A stretch of DNA of 47,905 nt from Agathobaculum desmolans ATCC 43058 (GTDB lineage: Bacteria > Bacillota > Clostridia > Oscillospirales > Butyricicoccaceae): the NCBI RefSeq assembly GCF_000701665.1, contig NZ_JNJN01000017.1, positions 1 to 47,905 of the forward strand, given 5' to 3'. The position numbers were made by a program, and so were the translations under genes. Under the pieces are notes generated by a model, which made no database searches, was not told the origin of the DNA, and worked only from the letters and a program-made list of their open reading frames with translations. Below are positions 7,751 through 14,949 of the stretch, piece by piece (position 1 is the stretch's first letter; each line of letters begins with the position of its first letter).

Positions 7751-8815
7751 ATGAAACTTGAAGAATTGCGCGCTTTGCTGCAGCAGGCACCATATGACGC
7801 GATGGTGCTGACCAGCGAGATCAGCCGGCGCTACGCGACCGGCTTTCCGTCATCTGCGGGGGTGGTGTACCTGTCGGCGCAGCAGGCAGTATTGTTCACG
7901 GATTTTCGGTATGCGGAGGCGGCGCGCGCTGCGGTGACCGGGTTTGAGGTTTGCGAGGTCAGCAGTGGTACAAGCTATACGGCGCTGGTCAACGAGCGGA
8001 TCGGGCAGGACGGCGTAAAAACCGTAGCGCTTGAGGATAAGATGCTGACGCATGCCGCATATATGACATGGGCGGCGGCACTGCACGCTTCCGCGGTGCG
8101 GCTGGAGGATGGCGTAGAGCGTCTGCGGCTGTGCAAAGAGGATGAGGAGGTAAGCCGGATCGCAGCCGCGCAGCGGATTGCAGAGCAGGCGTATGAGGAA
8201 GTGCTGAACGATATCCGCGTGGGCGTGACCGAGCGGGAGATCGCCGCGCGCCTGACCTATCTGATGCTGCACTATGGGGCGGAGAACATGTCGTTTGACC
8301 CGATCGTGGTATCAGGGGCGAACAGCTCAAAACCGCACGGCGTACCCGGGGATAAGCCATTTGCGGCGGGCGATTTTATTACAATGGACTTTGGCTGCAT
8401 TGTGGAGGGGTACTGTTCGGATATGACGCGCACGGTCGCACTCGGACATGTGACCGACGAAATGCAGACGGTTTACGATACGGTTTTGCAGGCGCAGCTT
8501 GCGGGTATCGCGTGCTGCAAGGCGGGGGTGACCGGCAAAGCGGTCGATGCCGCGGCCCGTCGCGTCATCACAGAGGCGGGATACGGTGATGCGTTCGGCC
8601 ACGGCTTTGGTCACGGGGTCGGGCTGGAGATCCATGAGGCGCCGACTGCCGGGCTGCGCGGAGAAGCGCCGCTGCCCGCAGGTTCGGTCGTAACGGCAGA
8701 GCCGGGAATCTATCTGCCGGGGCGGTTTGGCGTGCGGATCGAGGATATGCTGTATGTGATCGAGGACGGCTGCATCAATTTGACCGAAGCGCCTAAGTCC
8801 CTGACGATCCTATGA
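7751..8815 (+). CDS. pepP: M24 family Xaa-Pro peptidase
   Basis: This 354-residue aminopeptidase is predicted to release N-terminal residues linked to proline. An N-terminal creatinase-like domain (1-125) precedes the pita-bread catalytic domain (130-354). The five metal ligands are visible: Asp in FITMDFGC, Asp in YCSDMTRT, His in GHGVGLEIHE, Glu in TAEPGIY and Glu in GVRIEDM. The size is that of the short Bacillus-type enzyme. The chosen ATG (7751) sits close behind aroQ with a weak GAGGTG site, so coupling to aroQ is likely. The 3' end overlaps the GNAT start by 4 bp. Confidence 0.95.
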   Translation: MKLEELRALLQQAPYDAMVLTSEISRRYATGFPSSAGVVYLSAQQAVLFTDFRYAEAARAAVTGFEVCEVSSGTSYTALVNERIGQDGVKTVALEDKMLTHAAYMTWAAALHASAVRLEDGVERLRLCKEDEEVSRIAAAQRIAEQAYEEVLNDIRVGVTEREIAARLTYLMLHYGAENMSFDPIVVSGANSSKPHGVPGDKPFAAGDFITMDFGCIVEGYCSDMTRTVALGHVTDEMQTVYDTVLQAQLAGIACCKAGVTGKAVDAAARRVITEAGYGDAFGHGFGHGVGLEIHEAPTAGLRGEAPLPAGSVVTAEPGIYLPGRFGVRIEDMLYVIEDGCINLTEAPKSLTIL

Positions 8816-9567
8816 TGGAACCGCTGACAGATCCGGCTGCTGCGGCAGCGCTGCTTACCGGTTGGGAACAGCCGATGGTGTGGTCGTATTTGTCCGGACG
8901 GATGGGAAAGGGCTATGCCGATCACGCTGCAGCGCCGCGGTCGGTGGCGGTATGCGTGGGCGATTTCACCTTTTTGGCCGGGGAGGAAAATGTAGCGCTG
9001 GCCGCTTGTCTGCCGCTGCAGCAGAGGGCATTTACGATCGTGGTGCCGCGCACCCCGGCATGGGCATTGTGCGTGGAAACGCACTGTCCGCGCAGCAAAC
9101 CGGTCACGCGTTATGCGTTTGCAAAGCATAATTCGTTTGATGCTGCCCGGCTGCGCCGCTTTGCCGCCTGTTTGCCGCAAGGGTATCTGCTGCGGCGGAT
9201 GGAGGAAGCGGATTACTACGCCGCCCGCCAGCGTGAGTGGAGCCGTGATCTGGTATCCGGGTATCCGGATGCGGCTGCCTATGCCGCACATGGAGCAGGA
9301 TATGCGGTGTGGCACGGCGGGGCGTTGGTCTGCGGCGCTTCGAGCTATGCGGACTGGCCGGGCGGTATCGAGATCGAGATCGACTGCCATCCGGCGCACC
9401 GCCGCCGGGGGCTGGCACGTGCCTGCGCCGCAGCATTGGTGCTGGATTGTCTGGCGCGCGGCCTGCATCCTTCTTGGGATGCGGCGAATGCGGTTTCAGC
9501 GCATTTGGCGCAGACGCTGGGATATACGCCGGCGGATTCCTATACCGCGTATGAGATCACAAAATAA
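8812..9567 (+). CDS. GNAT acetyltransferase (ZmaR-like, GNAT_acetyltran family)
   Basis: The 251-residue protein has an alpha/beta N-terminal half and a C-terminal GNAT core. The acetyl-CoA pyrophosphate loop is CHPAHRRRGLARACAAALV (about 192-210), and the end DAANAVSAHLAQTLGY (about 222-237) is the usual final beta-bulge segment. This two-part form resembles the zwittermicin-resistance-like family. The acceptor is unknown. ATG 8812 overlaps the pepP stop (ATGA type); a second ATG follows directly. It ends the operon, and its terminator hairpin is the site of a structured repeat (9573-9830). Confidence 0.85.
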   Translation: MMEPLTDPAAAAALLTGWEQPMVWSYLSGRMGKGYADHAAAPRSVAVCVGDFTFLAGEENVALAACLPLQQRAFTIVVPRTPAWALCVETHCPRSKPVTRYAFAKHNSFDAARLRRFAACLPQGYLLRRMEEADYYAARQREWSRDLVSGYPDAAAYAAHGAGYAVWHGGALVCGASSYADWPGGIEIEIDCHPAHRRRGLARACAAALVLDCLARGLHPSWDAANAVSAHLAQTLGYTPADSYTAYEITK

Positions 9568-9572
9568 CAAAA

Positions 9573-9830
9573 GCCGCAGGCATTGCCTGCGGCTGAGGCT
9601 GTCGAAAAACATGGTTTTTCGAACAGCCTCTCGATCGGAACCACGTTTCCGATCGAAAATTTCGCTGTCTGCGCGCGCCTTTCAGGCACACTTGACAGCG
9701 GTTTGTATAAAAACCGAGATACATGCTCCCGGTTTTTATGAAAATTGCAACTTGTTGCAATTTTCTATTTGATGCGCGCTGCGGCGCGAAGACTTTTTCG
9801 ACAAGCTGAGCCGCAGGCATTGCCTGCGGC
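9573..9830. repeat. Structured multi-hairpin repeat, copy E1, between duplicated terminator hairpins
   Basis: Identical 21-bp hairpins (arms GCCGCAGGCA and complement) lie at 9573-9593 and 9810-9830; T-rich flanks exist only on the outer sides. The 216 bp between them (9594-9809) hold hairpins at 9595-9630, 9631-9656, 9664-9700, 9707-9739, 9740-9765 (perfect 11-bp arms GAAAATTGCAA) and 9775-9788. The ends TGTCGAAAAA (9600-9609) and TTTTTCGACA (9794-9803) can also pair. Organisation matches the copy at 29892-30168. It appears inserted into the bidirectional terminator shared by the GNAT gene and the HPr-like gene, with the hairpin duplicated. Confidence 0.85.
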
Positions 9831-9852
9831 TTTGTTGGTTGACAGATCTATT

Positions 9853-10095
9853 TTATTCTTCGTCGTCGATTTCCAGATAATCAGCCAGATCCTTGAACAG
9901 GGCGGACGGATCAACGTCATCCTCCAGCACGATCTGCAGCGGCTCGTTGAGCGAAAGCAGGAACATGCCGAGCAGGCTCTTGGCATCTACCATGCCGCTC
10001 TTGCCGTGAATCCAGATATCGAAACCATATTTGGAAACGATCTTGTTGATCTTCTGGATGTCATCTGTATTCTTTACGCGGATACCTCTGGTCAT
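9853..10095 (-). CDS. HPr-like small protein without the phospho-histidine
   Basis: The 80-residue protein has the size of HPr. Its middle, GFDIWIHGKSGMVDAKSLLGMFLLSL, matches the HPr region around regulatory Ser46 (VNLKSIMG). The N-terminal GIHARPA motif with catalytic His15 is absent; the equivalent stretch is NTDDIQKINKIVSKY. It therefore cannot act as a normal phosphotransferase carrier. It may be a regulatory relative, as in many Clostridia. The tail is very acidic. ATG 10095 follows AGGAGG with 9-bp spacing. It is monocistronic, with an extended -10 promoter upstream. Confidence 0.82.
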   Translation of the reverse strand: MTRGIRVKNTDDIQKINKIVSKYGFDIWIHGKSGMVDAKSLLGMFLLSLNEPLQIVLEDDVDPSALFKDLADYLEIDDEE

Positions 10096-10146
10096 AATCA
10101 ATTACCTCCTGATAATGATGGTTCGCTGAAATCTTTTTCTGCTATC

Positions 10147-10155
10147 ATTATAACA
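10147..10155 (-). promoter_or_regulatory. Extended -10 promoter of the HPr-like gene
   Basis: On the minus strand the bases read TGTTATAAT, an extended -10 (TGnTATAAT), about 50 bp upstream of the start. No good -35 is visible. The remaining 10156-10320 stretch has no gene; it holds an 8-bp dyad TTGCACAA/TTGTGCAA (10250-10257, 10274-10281) of unknown meaning. Confidence 0.6.
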
Positions 10156-10320
10156 GAAACCATGAGAAAGAAAAGGATTATTTTCGCTTTTTTGTATTTT
10201 CATCATTTTGAGTCCGTATTTGCGGAGAAAGGGATGCGCTTTGTAAGGTTTGCACAAATAAATTCAATTCTGATTGTGCAATACGTAGATTGGACTGGCG
10301 CAGGACGGTTCGCGGGGGAG

Positions 10321-10355
10321 AAAAAAGCGGCAGCCTCAGACGAACAGGCTGCCGC
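10321..10355 (-). terminator. Intrinsic terminator of the ECF sigma-DUF4179 operon
   Basis: Arms 10327-10336 (GCGGCAGCCT) and 10346-10355 pair perfectly over 10 bp. On the minus strand they are followed by six T residues. It lies 56 bp beyond the end of the DUF4179 gene. Confidence 0.85.
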
Positions 10356-10410
10356 AGCCCGGCAGAGCGGCCCCACACCGCGCTGCCGGTATTTCGCCCC
10401 ACAGGGCTTT

Positions 10411-11778
10411 CTACTCTGCTATCGTAATGGTGGTGCTGCCGATGCGCACTGCGGTCACATCGGGGGTGGACAGGAATTGCCTTCCCTGCCGGTCGGATTG
10501 ATAATAATACTGGATCGTGAAGCATTCGCGGTTGCTGTTGTCGCTGCCGCTTGTGCCGGTGAATTCCGAGCCGGTATGCAGGGTGGTGCCATCCCGCAGG
10601 ATGACCTGCACCTCCGGGGCCGGCGGTATGTCATCCGCAGGCGGCTGGCTGCCCTCCAGTTCCAGACCGAGCGGCGAGAGGAGCAGACGGTCAACCTGCA
10701 GCCCGTCTGGCAGGGAGAGATCGATCTGCCGGTTGCATGCCGGAAGACTGGCGGCGGTGAAGTCGATCGTCCACGCGCGGCTTGTGACAGGTTCGCGGTA
10801 GGTGTAAATGATCTGCGGCAGCAGGAAGGGAAGATCCTCCTCACGCAGCCCGAGAAAGCGGGATTCCCGGATACCAACGGTCTGGCCGTTCGCTTCGCAG
10901 TAGCTGCTGCCATCGTTTGGGATGCTTTTCCCGGTGCGGGTATCCAGAACGGAGACGATGTCGGCGGATAGGGTGTGCGCCGCGGATTCGCAGGGCGTAC
11001 ACAGCGCAAGGCGCAGCCCGGTATCATCCACCGCTACGCCGCCCATAGATACCGCGGGCAGGGCGCCGAATTGCGGCAGGTGTGCGCCGGCAGCGTCCTG
11101 CTGTGCATAAAGGGCGGCGGCATCTTCATCCGCACGCAGACGAAGCGGATGCGTGCGGAAAATTGCGGACAGATCGATCGCTGTCGTCAGCGTATCGCTC
11201 AGCTCGGTGCGGAAGGCCGGACCGGCAGAAAGGGTCAGGGTATGACCACCGGGATCGGAATCCAGTTCGAATTCATAGTACACATATTGCTTGGCGGCAT
11301 TTTCATCGGTAAACAGGGTCTGCCCTTGAGAAGATGTAGACCGGTCTGCGCCATCTATCAGCAGGGAGACTTCTTCCAGATCCACGGGTTCGGGAAAAGG
11401 CGTACCATCGGCCTGCTGCAGTGAATAGATGATACCGACATCGTTTTGGCTGACGATCGCATCTTCCAGCGTCAGGGTGCAGCTGTCAATGGTCTGCGCC
11501 TGCTGCAGCGGGACGGCGAGATCCTCGGGCAGCACCACATCCTGTCCGAAAAGCACCTGCCAGCCGCCCGAAAGCTGCACAACGGCTGCTGCTGCGGTCA
11601 CCGTGAGCAGCGCGCCGACGAGCGCGGCGGCCAGCAGCCGCTGCGGACTGCGCAGACGAAGCGGTGCGCGGCGGCAGGCGCGCTGGGCATGGACCGCGCT
11701 GAGGATATCGTACATCGGGGTTTCGATTTGTTCCAGTGCATTGCGGATACGCTGTTCATCCGGTGTGAGATTGCTCAT
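10411..11778 (-). CDS. DUF4179-type membrane protein, probable anti-sigma factor
   Basis: The 455-residue protein has a short cytosolic N-terminus (1-45), one transmembrane helix (about 47-67, LLAAALVGALLTVTAAAAVV) and a large outer region rich in beta strands. The form fits the DUF4179 proteins that sit behind ECF sigma genes in Clostridia and probably hold the sigma factor at the membrane. ATG 11778 follows GGAGGAAGCCGG and overlaps the end of the sigma gene by 23 bp, so translation is coupled. The outer domain probably senses a signal; which one is unknown. The pairing with a sigma gene is the main support for the role. Confidence 0.8.
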   Translation of the reverse strand: MSNLTPDEQRIRNALEQIETPMYDILSAVHAQRACRRAPLRLRSPQRLLAAALVGALLTVTAAAAVVQLSGGWQVLFGQDVVLPEDLAVPLQQAQTIDSCTLTLEDAIVSQNDVGIIYSLQQADGTPFPEPVDLEEVSLLIDGADRSTSSQGQTLFTDENAAKQYVYYEFELDSDPGGHTLTLSAGPAFRTELSDTLTTAIDLSAIFRTHPLRLRADEDAAALYAQQDAAGAHLPQFGALPAVSMGGVAVDDTGLRLALCTPCESAAHTLSADIVSVLDTRTGKSIPNDGSSYCEANGQTVGIRESRFLGLREEDLPFLLPQIIYTYREPVTSRAWTIDFTAASLPACNRQIDLSLPDGLQVDRLLLSPLGLELEGSQPPADDIPPAPEVQVILRDGTTLHTGSEFTGTSGSDNSNRECFTIQYYYQSDRQGRQFLSTPDVTAVRIGSTTITIAE

Positions 11779-12292
11779 CCGGCTTCCTCCTTTCTGCCGG
11801 GGTGCCGGCAAGCGCCTGCGCCAATTTTTTGCGGGCGCGTTCATATCGCTTGCGCAGGGTAGCGGCTGGTTTACCGTAGATCACGGCAAGTGCGTCAAAG
11901 CTGCGCTGTTCGATCACACGGCTGTAAACCAGTGCGCGCTGTTCGGGTGTCAGCGTGTTCAGTGCGCGGCGTACATCCTCGCCGATGTAATCAGGATCGA
12001 CGGCTGCGGGCGGCGGGGACATCAACTGCAGCTTGCGCCGCCGCAGCATGTCCACGCAGGTGGTATAGGCGATCCGGTACAGCCATGCGCTCAGGCTGGT
12101 ACCTGGCTGGAAGCGTTTGTGATTGTCATACGCTTTGATAAAGGTGGTCTGCACGGCATCCTGTGCATCGTGGTAGTTGCACAGAATGTGATGGCAGTAG
12201 CGCAGCAGCGGCTGGCCATACAGCGCGACGGCTTCATTCAGCGCCTGCTCGCAGCCATCGGCAAAGCGTGCTTCAAGGGACTGGGCGTTCAT
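11756..12292 (-). CDS. ECF-type RNA polymerase sigma factor
   Basis: The 178-residue protein has sigma region 2 (about 20-90: LLRYCHHILCNYHDAQDAVQTTFIKAYDNHKRF, then SAWLYRIAYTTCVDMLRRRK) and region 4 (about 108-158: LNTLTPEQRALVYSRVIEQRSFDALAVIYGKPAATLRKRYERARKKL). Region 1 and region 3 are missing, as in ECF factors. ATG 12292 was chosen because AAAGGGGG lies 8 bp upstream; an in-frame ATG at 12322 lacks a good site. The DUF4179 gene overlaps its 3' end. Upstream 12293-12420 may hold a GGAAAC-type ECF promoter, but this is weak. Confidence 0.92.
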   Translation of the reverse strand: MNAQSLEARFADGCEQALNEAVALYGQPLLRYCHHILCNYHDAQDAVQTTFIKAYDNHKRFQPGTSLSAWLYRIAYTTCVDMLRRRKLQLMSPPPAAVDPDYIGEDVRRALNTLTPEQRALVYSRVIEQRSFDALAVIYGKPAATLRKRYERARKKLAQALAGTPAERRKPDEQSHTG

Positions 12293-12423
12293 CCTGCGGC
12301 CCCCTTTCAGGAACATGTTCACCCTATATAACGGATTACTTCGTGCTTTTGTGACACGGCCGGCAAAAATGTTTCCATTTTGTCATTATTGTGCGCAGGA
12401 TGGCTCGGGCGTTAGGTGTGGAA

Positions 12424-12460
12424 AACAAAACCCCCTTCTCCGAAGATGCAGAGAAGGGGG
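12424..12460 (-). terminator. Intrinsic terminator of aspS
   Basis: Arms 12431-12440 (CCCCCTTCTC) and 12451-12460 form a 10-bp stem with a 10-nt loop. On the minus strand a T-rich tail (TTTTGTTTT) follows. It lies just past the end of aspS. Confidence 0.85.
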
Positions 12461-12474
12461 AAAAATAAGTCGAA

Positions 12475-13800
12475 TTACGGTTCCAGACGGTTCATATCAC
12501 GCGGGAACATGGAAGCATCGCGCACGTTGTTCAGCTTCAGCAGCTGCATGGTCAGACGCTCCAGACCGATGCCCAGACCGCCGTGCGGGGGCATGCCGTA
12601 TTTATGCAGCATGGTGAAGGATTCGAACAGCTCGGCGTTCATTTTACGGGCCTCGAGCTTGTCCAGCTGCTCCTGATAGTCGTGGATACGCTGGCCGCCG
12701 GTCGTGATCTCCAGCCCGCGGAACAGCAGGTCGAACGAAAGCGCCAGCTTGGGATCTTCGGGATCGTCCATCGCATAGAACGGGCGCTTGGCGGACGGGA
12801 AGTGGGTGACGAACACGAACTCGCTGCCGTATTCTTCCTTGGCCCACTGGCACAGCAGCACTTCTTCATCCGGGTTGAGGTCGTAACGGTTTTTGGATTT
12901 GTGGCCGTACTTTTCTTCCATGATCTGCTTGGCTTCATGGAAACGGATGGTCGGGATCTCGGTGATCTCGGGAATATCCGCCTTGAGCAGTGCCAGTTCT
13001 TCCGCGCAATGCTCCTTTACATAAGCCATAACGGATTTGAGCATGCCGGTTTCCATCTCCATTACATCGTACATGGAGTCGATATAGGCCATTTCAAAGT
13101 CCAAGCCGATATATTCGTTCAAGTGGCGCGAGGTATTATGCCGTTCGGCGCGGTAGACCGAGCCGATCTCGAACACGCGGCCGAGCGCGCCTGCCAGATA
13201 CTGCTTGTGGAACTGCGGGGACTGCGCCAGATAGGCCGGATTGCCGAAGTAGTCCAGCTTGAAGAGGTTAGCGCCGCCTTCCGCACCGGCCACAACAATT
13301 TTGGGCGTATGGATGTGGGTAAAGCCCTGCGACTGCATATACTGCGCAAACCCATCCGCGATGGCTGCCTGCACACGGAACACCGCCTGCTTGATCGGAT
13401 GACGCAGGGTGATCGGTCGCAGCGGCAGGTCAACATCGAGCGACAGACCCATATATTTTTTACCGAGCGGCACGGGAAGCTGGTCGTACGGACGGCCGAG
13501 CACCTTGACTGCGCTAAGCACCACTTCCACGCCGTGCTCGGCGCGGGACTCCTCGTGCACGGCACCGGTCACTTCCAGCACCATCGCGTCCTTGATCTCT
13601 GCCCGCTTGATGCCGCCGATCTCGTCCCCTTGGAAGGTGCACTGGATCAAGCCGCGCTCGACGCGCATGACAACGAAAGCAAAATCCGACATATCGCGCA
13701 CACGGTGCACTGTGCCGCGGAAGGTCACTTCGCTGCCGACTGCATCGCAGACGCGCTTGACGGTATCGACGTAGCGGCCTGCTTCATGAATCATTTCCAT
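12475..13800 (-). CDS. aspS: Aspartyl-tRNA synthetase, archaeal (type 2, probably non-discriminating)
   Basis: The 441-residue class II synthetase has an N-terminal OB-fold anticodon domain (about 20-115: VTFRGTVHRVRDMSDFAFVVM) and a catalytic domain. Motif 2 is FEIGSVYRAERHNTSRHLNEY, motif 3 is GGLGIGLERLTM, and QSPQFHKQ and IVVAGAEGGANLF are typical AspRS segments. The bacterial GAD insertion is missing, and the length fits the archaeal type rather than the ~590-residue bacterial enzyme. Such enzymes often charge both tRNA(Asp) and tRNA(Asn) and then need GatCAB. An AsnRS is less likely from motif 2. It has its own promoter (13843-13871) and terminator. Confidence 0.88.
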   Translation of the reverse strand: MEMIHEAGRYVDTVKRVCDAVGSEVTFRGTVHRVRDMSDFAFVVMRVERGLIQCTFQGDEIGGIKRAEIKDAMVLEVTGAVHEESRAEHGVEVVLSAVKVLGRPYDQLPVPLGKKYMGLSLDVDLPLRPITLRHPIKQAVFRVQAAIADGFAQYMQSQGFTHIHTPKIVVAGAEGGANLFKLDYFGNPAYLAQSPQFHKQYLAGALGRVFEIGSVYRAERHNTSRHLNEYIGLDFEMAYIDSMYDVMEMETGMLKSVMAYVKEHCAEELALLKADIPEITEIPTIRFHEAKQIMEEKYGHKSKNRYDLNPDEEVLLCQWAKEEYGSEFVFVTHFPSAKRPFYAMDDPEDPKLALSFDLLFRGLEITTGGQRIHDYQEQLDKLEARKMNAELFESFTMLHKYGMPPHGGLGIGLERLTMQLLKLNNVRDASMFPRDMNRLEP

Positions 13801-13842
13801 TATAACAACGCCTCTCTGTTCAGCATTTTTATACAGGTTAAT

Positions 13843-13871
13843 ATTATAGCATGGTTTTGCGGTTTGGACAA
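13843..13871 (-). promoter_or_regulatory. Sigma-A promoter of aspS
   Basis: On the minus strand TTGTCC (13871-13866), a 17-bp spacer and TATAAT (13848-13843), about 43 bp upstream of the ATG. Confidence 0.8.
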
Positions 13872-13944
13872 GGTTTTTCGGATAAAATGTGCGGAAAGGG
13901 CGGACAAAACCGATGGTATTCCGGCGTTTTCCGGCTGCTGGGCA

Positions 13945-14010
13945 GAAAACACAAAAGTTTTGGCACCGCAGTGCGCATAAAATAGAAAATTGCAGCTTGC
14001 TGCTGCGTGG
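13945..14010 (-). repeat. Partial copy (E4) of the multi-hairpin repeat
   Basis: Read on the minus strand this stretch matches the 3' third of copy E1: CTGCAATTTTCTATTTTATG, then a GCAC-TGCG-GTGC hairpin, then AAAACTTTT. In E1 the same hairpin is CGCGC-TGCG-GCGCG. The change is made on both arms, so pairing is kept. It lies between the aspS promoter and the second purC terminator. The outer part is degraded. Confidence 0.6.
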
Positions 14011-14027
14011 TTTCGATCGACAGCATC

Positions 14028-14057
14028 AAAAAAGTCAGGCTGCAGCCTGACTTTTTT
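14028..14057. terminator. Bidirectional terminator after the second purC
   Basis: Perfect 13-bp arms (AAAAAAGTCAGGC at 14028-14040, complement at 14045-14057) with loop TGCA and T-runs on both strands. It serves the minus-strand purC paralogue that ends at 14081. The same AGTCAGG stem recurs in repeat copies at 30023 and 42088. Confidence 0.88.
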
Positions 14058-14080
14058 GTATTTGGTTTTCGGCGGTGGGA

Positions 14081-14770
14081 TCACTGGCCGATGCGCTCGA
14101 GAATGAGCTTGGCACAGTCGATCTGGTTCGGGATATTGCCGTTTTCATCGCGCACGCGCCAGATGTCGGGCGTGATCTCATCGACAACATACATCTTGCC
14201 GTTCTCATCGTAGCCGACCTCGATCTTGAAGTCGATCAGGGTCAGGTTCAGCTTTTTCAGCTCGGCGCGGAGCACTTCGCCTACGCGGACGAGGATATCA
14301 AGCGCTTCGTCGTACTGGCCTTCGTGCAGCAGACCCTTCATGATGCACAGACGCTCGGAGATCAGCGGGTCGCCCTGCTCATCATCCTTGAGGGTGACTT
14401 CGGTGTACGGGGGATCGAAAACGATGCCTTCCTCCAGCGTGAAGCGGCGGCACATGCTGCCCGCGGTGAAATAGCGCAGAACAAACTCCAGCTTGGGAAC
14501 GGTCAGGTTACGCACCTGCATCAGACCCTTGTCGATATCCGCACCCAGATAGTGGGTCGGGATGCCGTTGCGCTCCATCAGCTCGAAGAAATACTTGGAG
14601 ACCGTCAGGCCGATGCGGCCCTTGCCCTCGACGCTGCCGCCTACGGTGTTGGAGCCGGGATCGAATACACCGTTTTCACCGGTCGCGCTGTCCTTGAAGA
14701 ACAGGTTGACGACGTTGGTCGTCTCGTCGAGCAGAACGGTTTTGGTTTTGCCGTTGTACAGAGTTTTCAT
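14081..14770 (-). CDS. purC: Second, divergent SAICAR synthetase-like protein
   Basis: The 229-residue protein has the SAICAR synthetase fold. It aligns with the canonical purC of the pur operon through LYNGKTKTVLL (usual YEGKAKKV), FKDSATGENG, the segment EFVLRYFTAGSMCRRF, LTLIDFKIEVGYDENG and VVDEITPDIWRVRD. Core substrate residues are partly changed (VRNVAAGS becomes LRYFTAGS). PurC condenses CAIR with aspartate; this paralogue may do the same or use a related substrate. It is monocistronic, away from the pur operon, with its own promoter (14848-14877) and terminator. A second divergent purC occurs in other Clostridia, as far as I know, without settled function. Confidence 0.85.
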   Translation of the reverse strand: MKTLYNGKTKTVLLDETTNVVNLFFKDSATGENGVFDPGSNTVGGSVEGKGRIGLTVSKYFFELMERNGIPTHYLGADIDKGLMQVRNLTVPKLEFVLRYFTAGSMCRRFTLEEGIVFDPPYTEVTLKDDEQGDPLISERLCIMKGLLHEGQYDEALDILVRVGEVLRAELKKLNLTLIDFKIEVGYDENGKMYVVDEITPDIWRVRDENGNIPNQIDCAKLILERIGQ

Positions 14771-14847
14771 GTGCAGGTTCTCCCTTCATTCAGGTCGGCC
14801 GCGCTGCCGCATTGGGCGAAGCGGGTCGTTTATTGTGGAACAACGCT

Positions 14848-14877
14848 ATTATAGCACAGGATTATGGAAAGCAACAA
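14848..14877 (-). promoter_or_regulatory. Promoter of the second purC
   Basis: On the minus strand TTGTTG (14877-14872), an 18-bp spacer and TATAAT (14853-14848). The leader of about 70 bases is GC-rich, then GGGAGAA precedes the ATG. Confidence 0.65.
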
Positions 14878-14949
14878 CTGTTTCCCTGTGATCCGGTTGG
14901 AGAAAATCCGGTGGAAAGGGGCGCTTTTTTTGACACACGCGTACAGAAC

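Noticed and set aside
10250-10281. Dyad TTGCACAA/TTGTGCAA as an operator
   Set aside because: It lies past the minus-strand promoter of the HPr-like gene and is not at any promoter I can support; it may be chance.
12311-12320. Palindrome GAACATGTTC upstream of the ECF sigma gene as a LexA box
   Set aside because: The Gram-positive SOS box needs GAAC-N4-GTTC; here the half-sites are only 2 bp apart.
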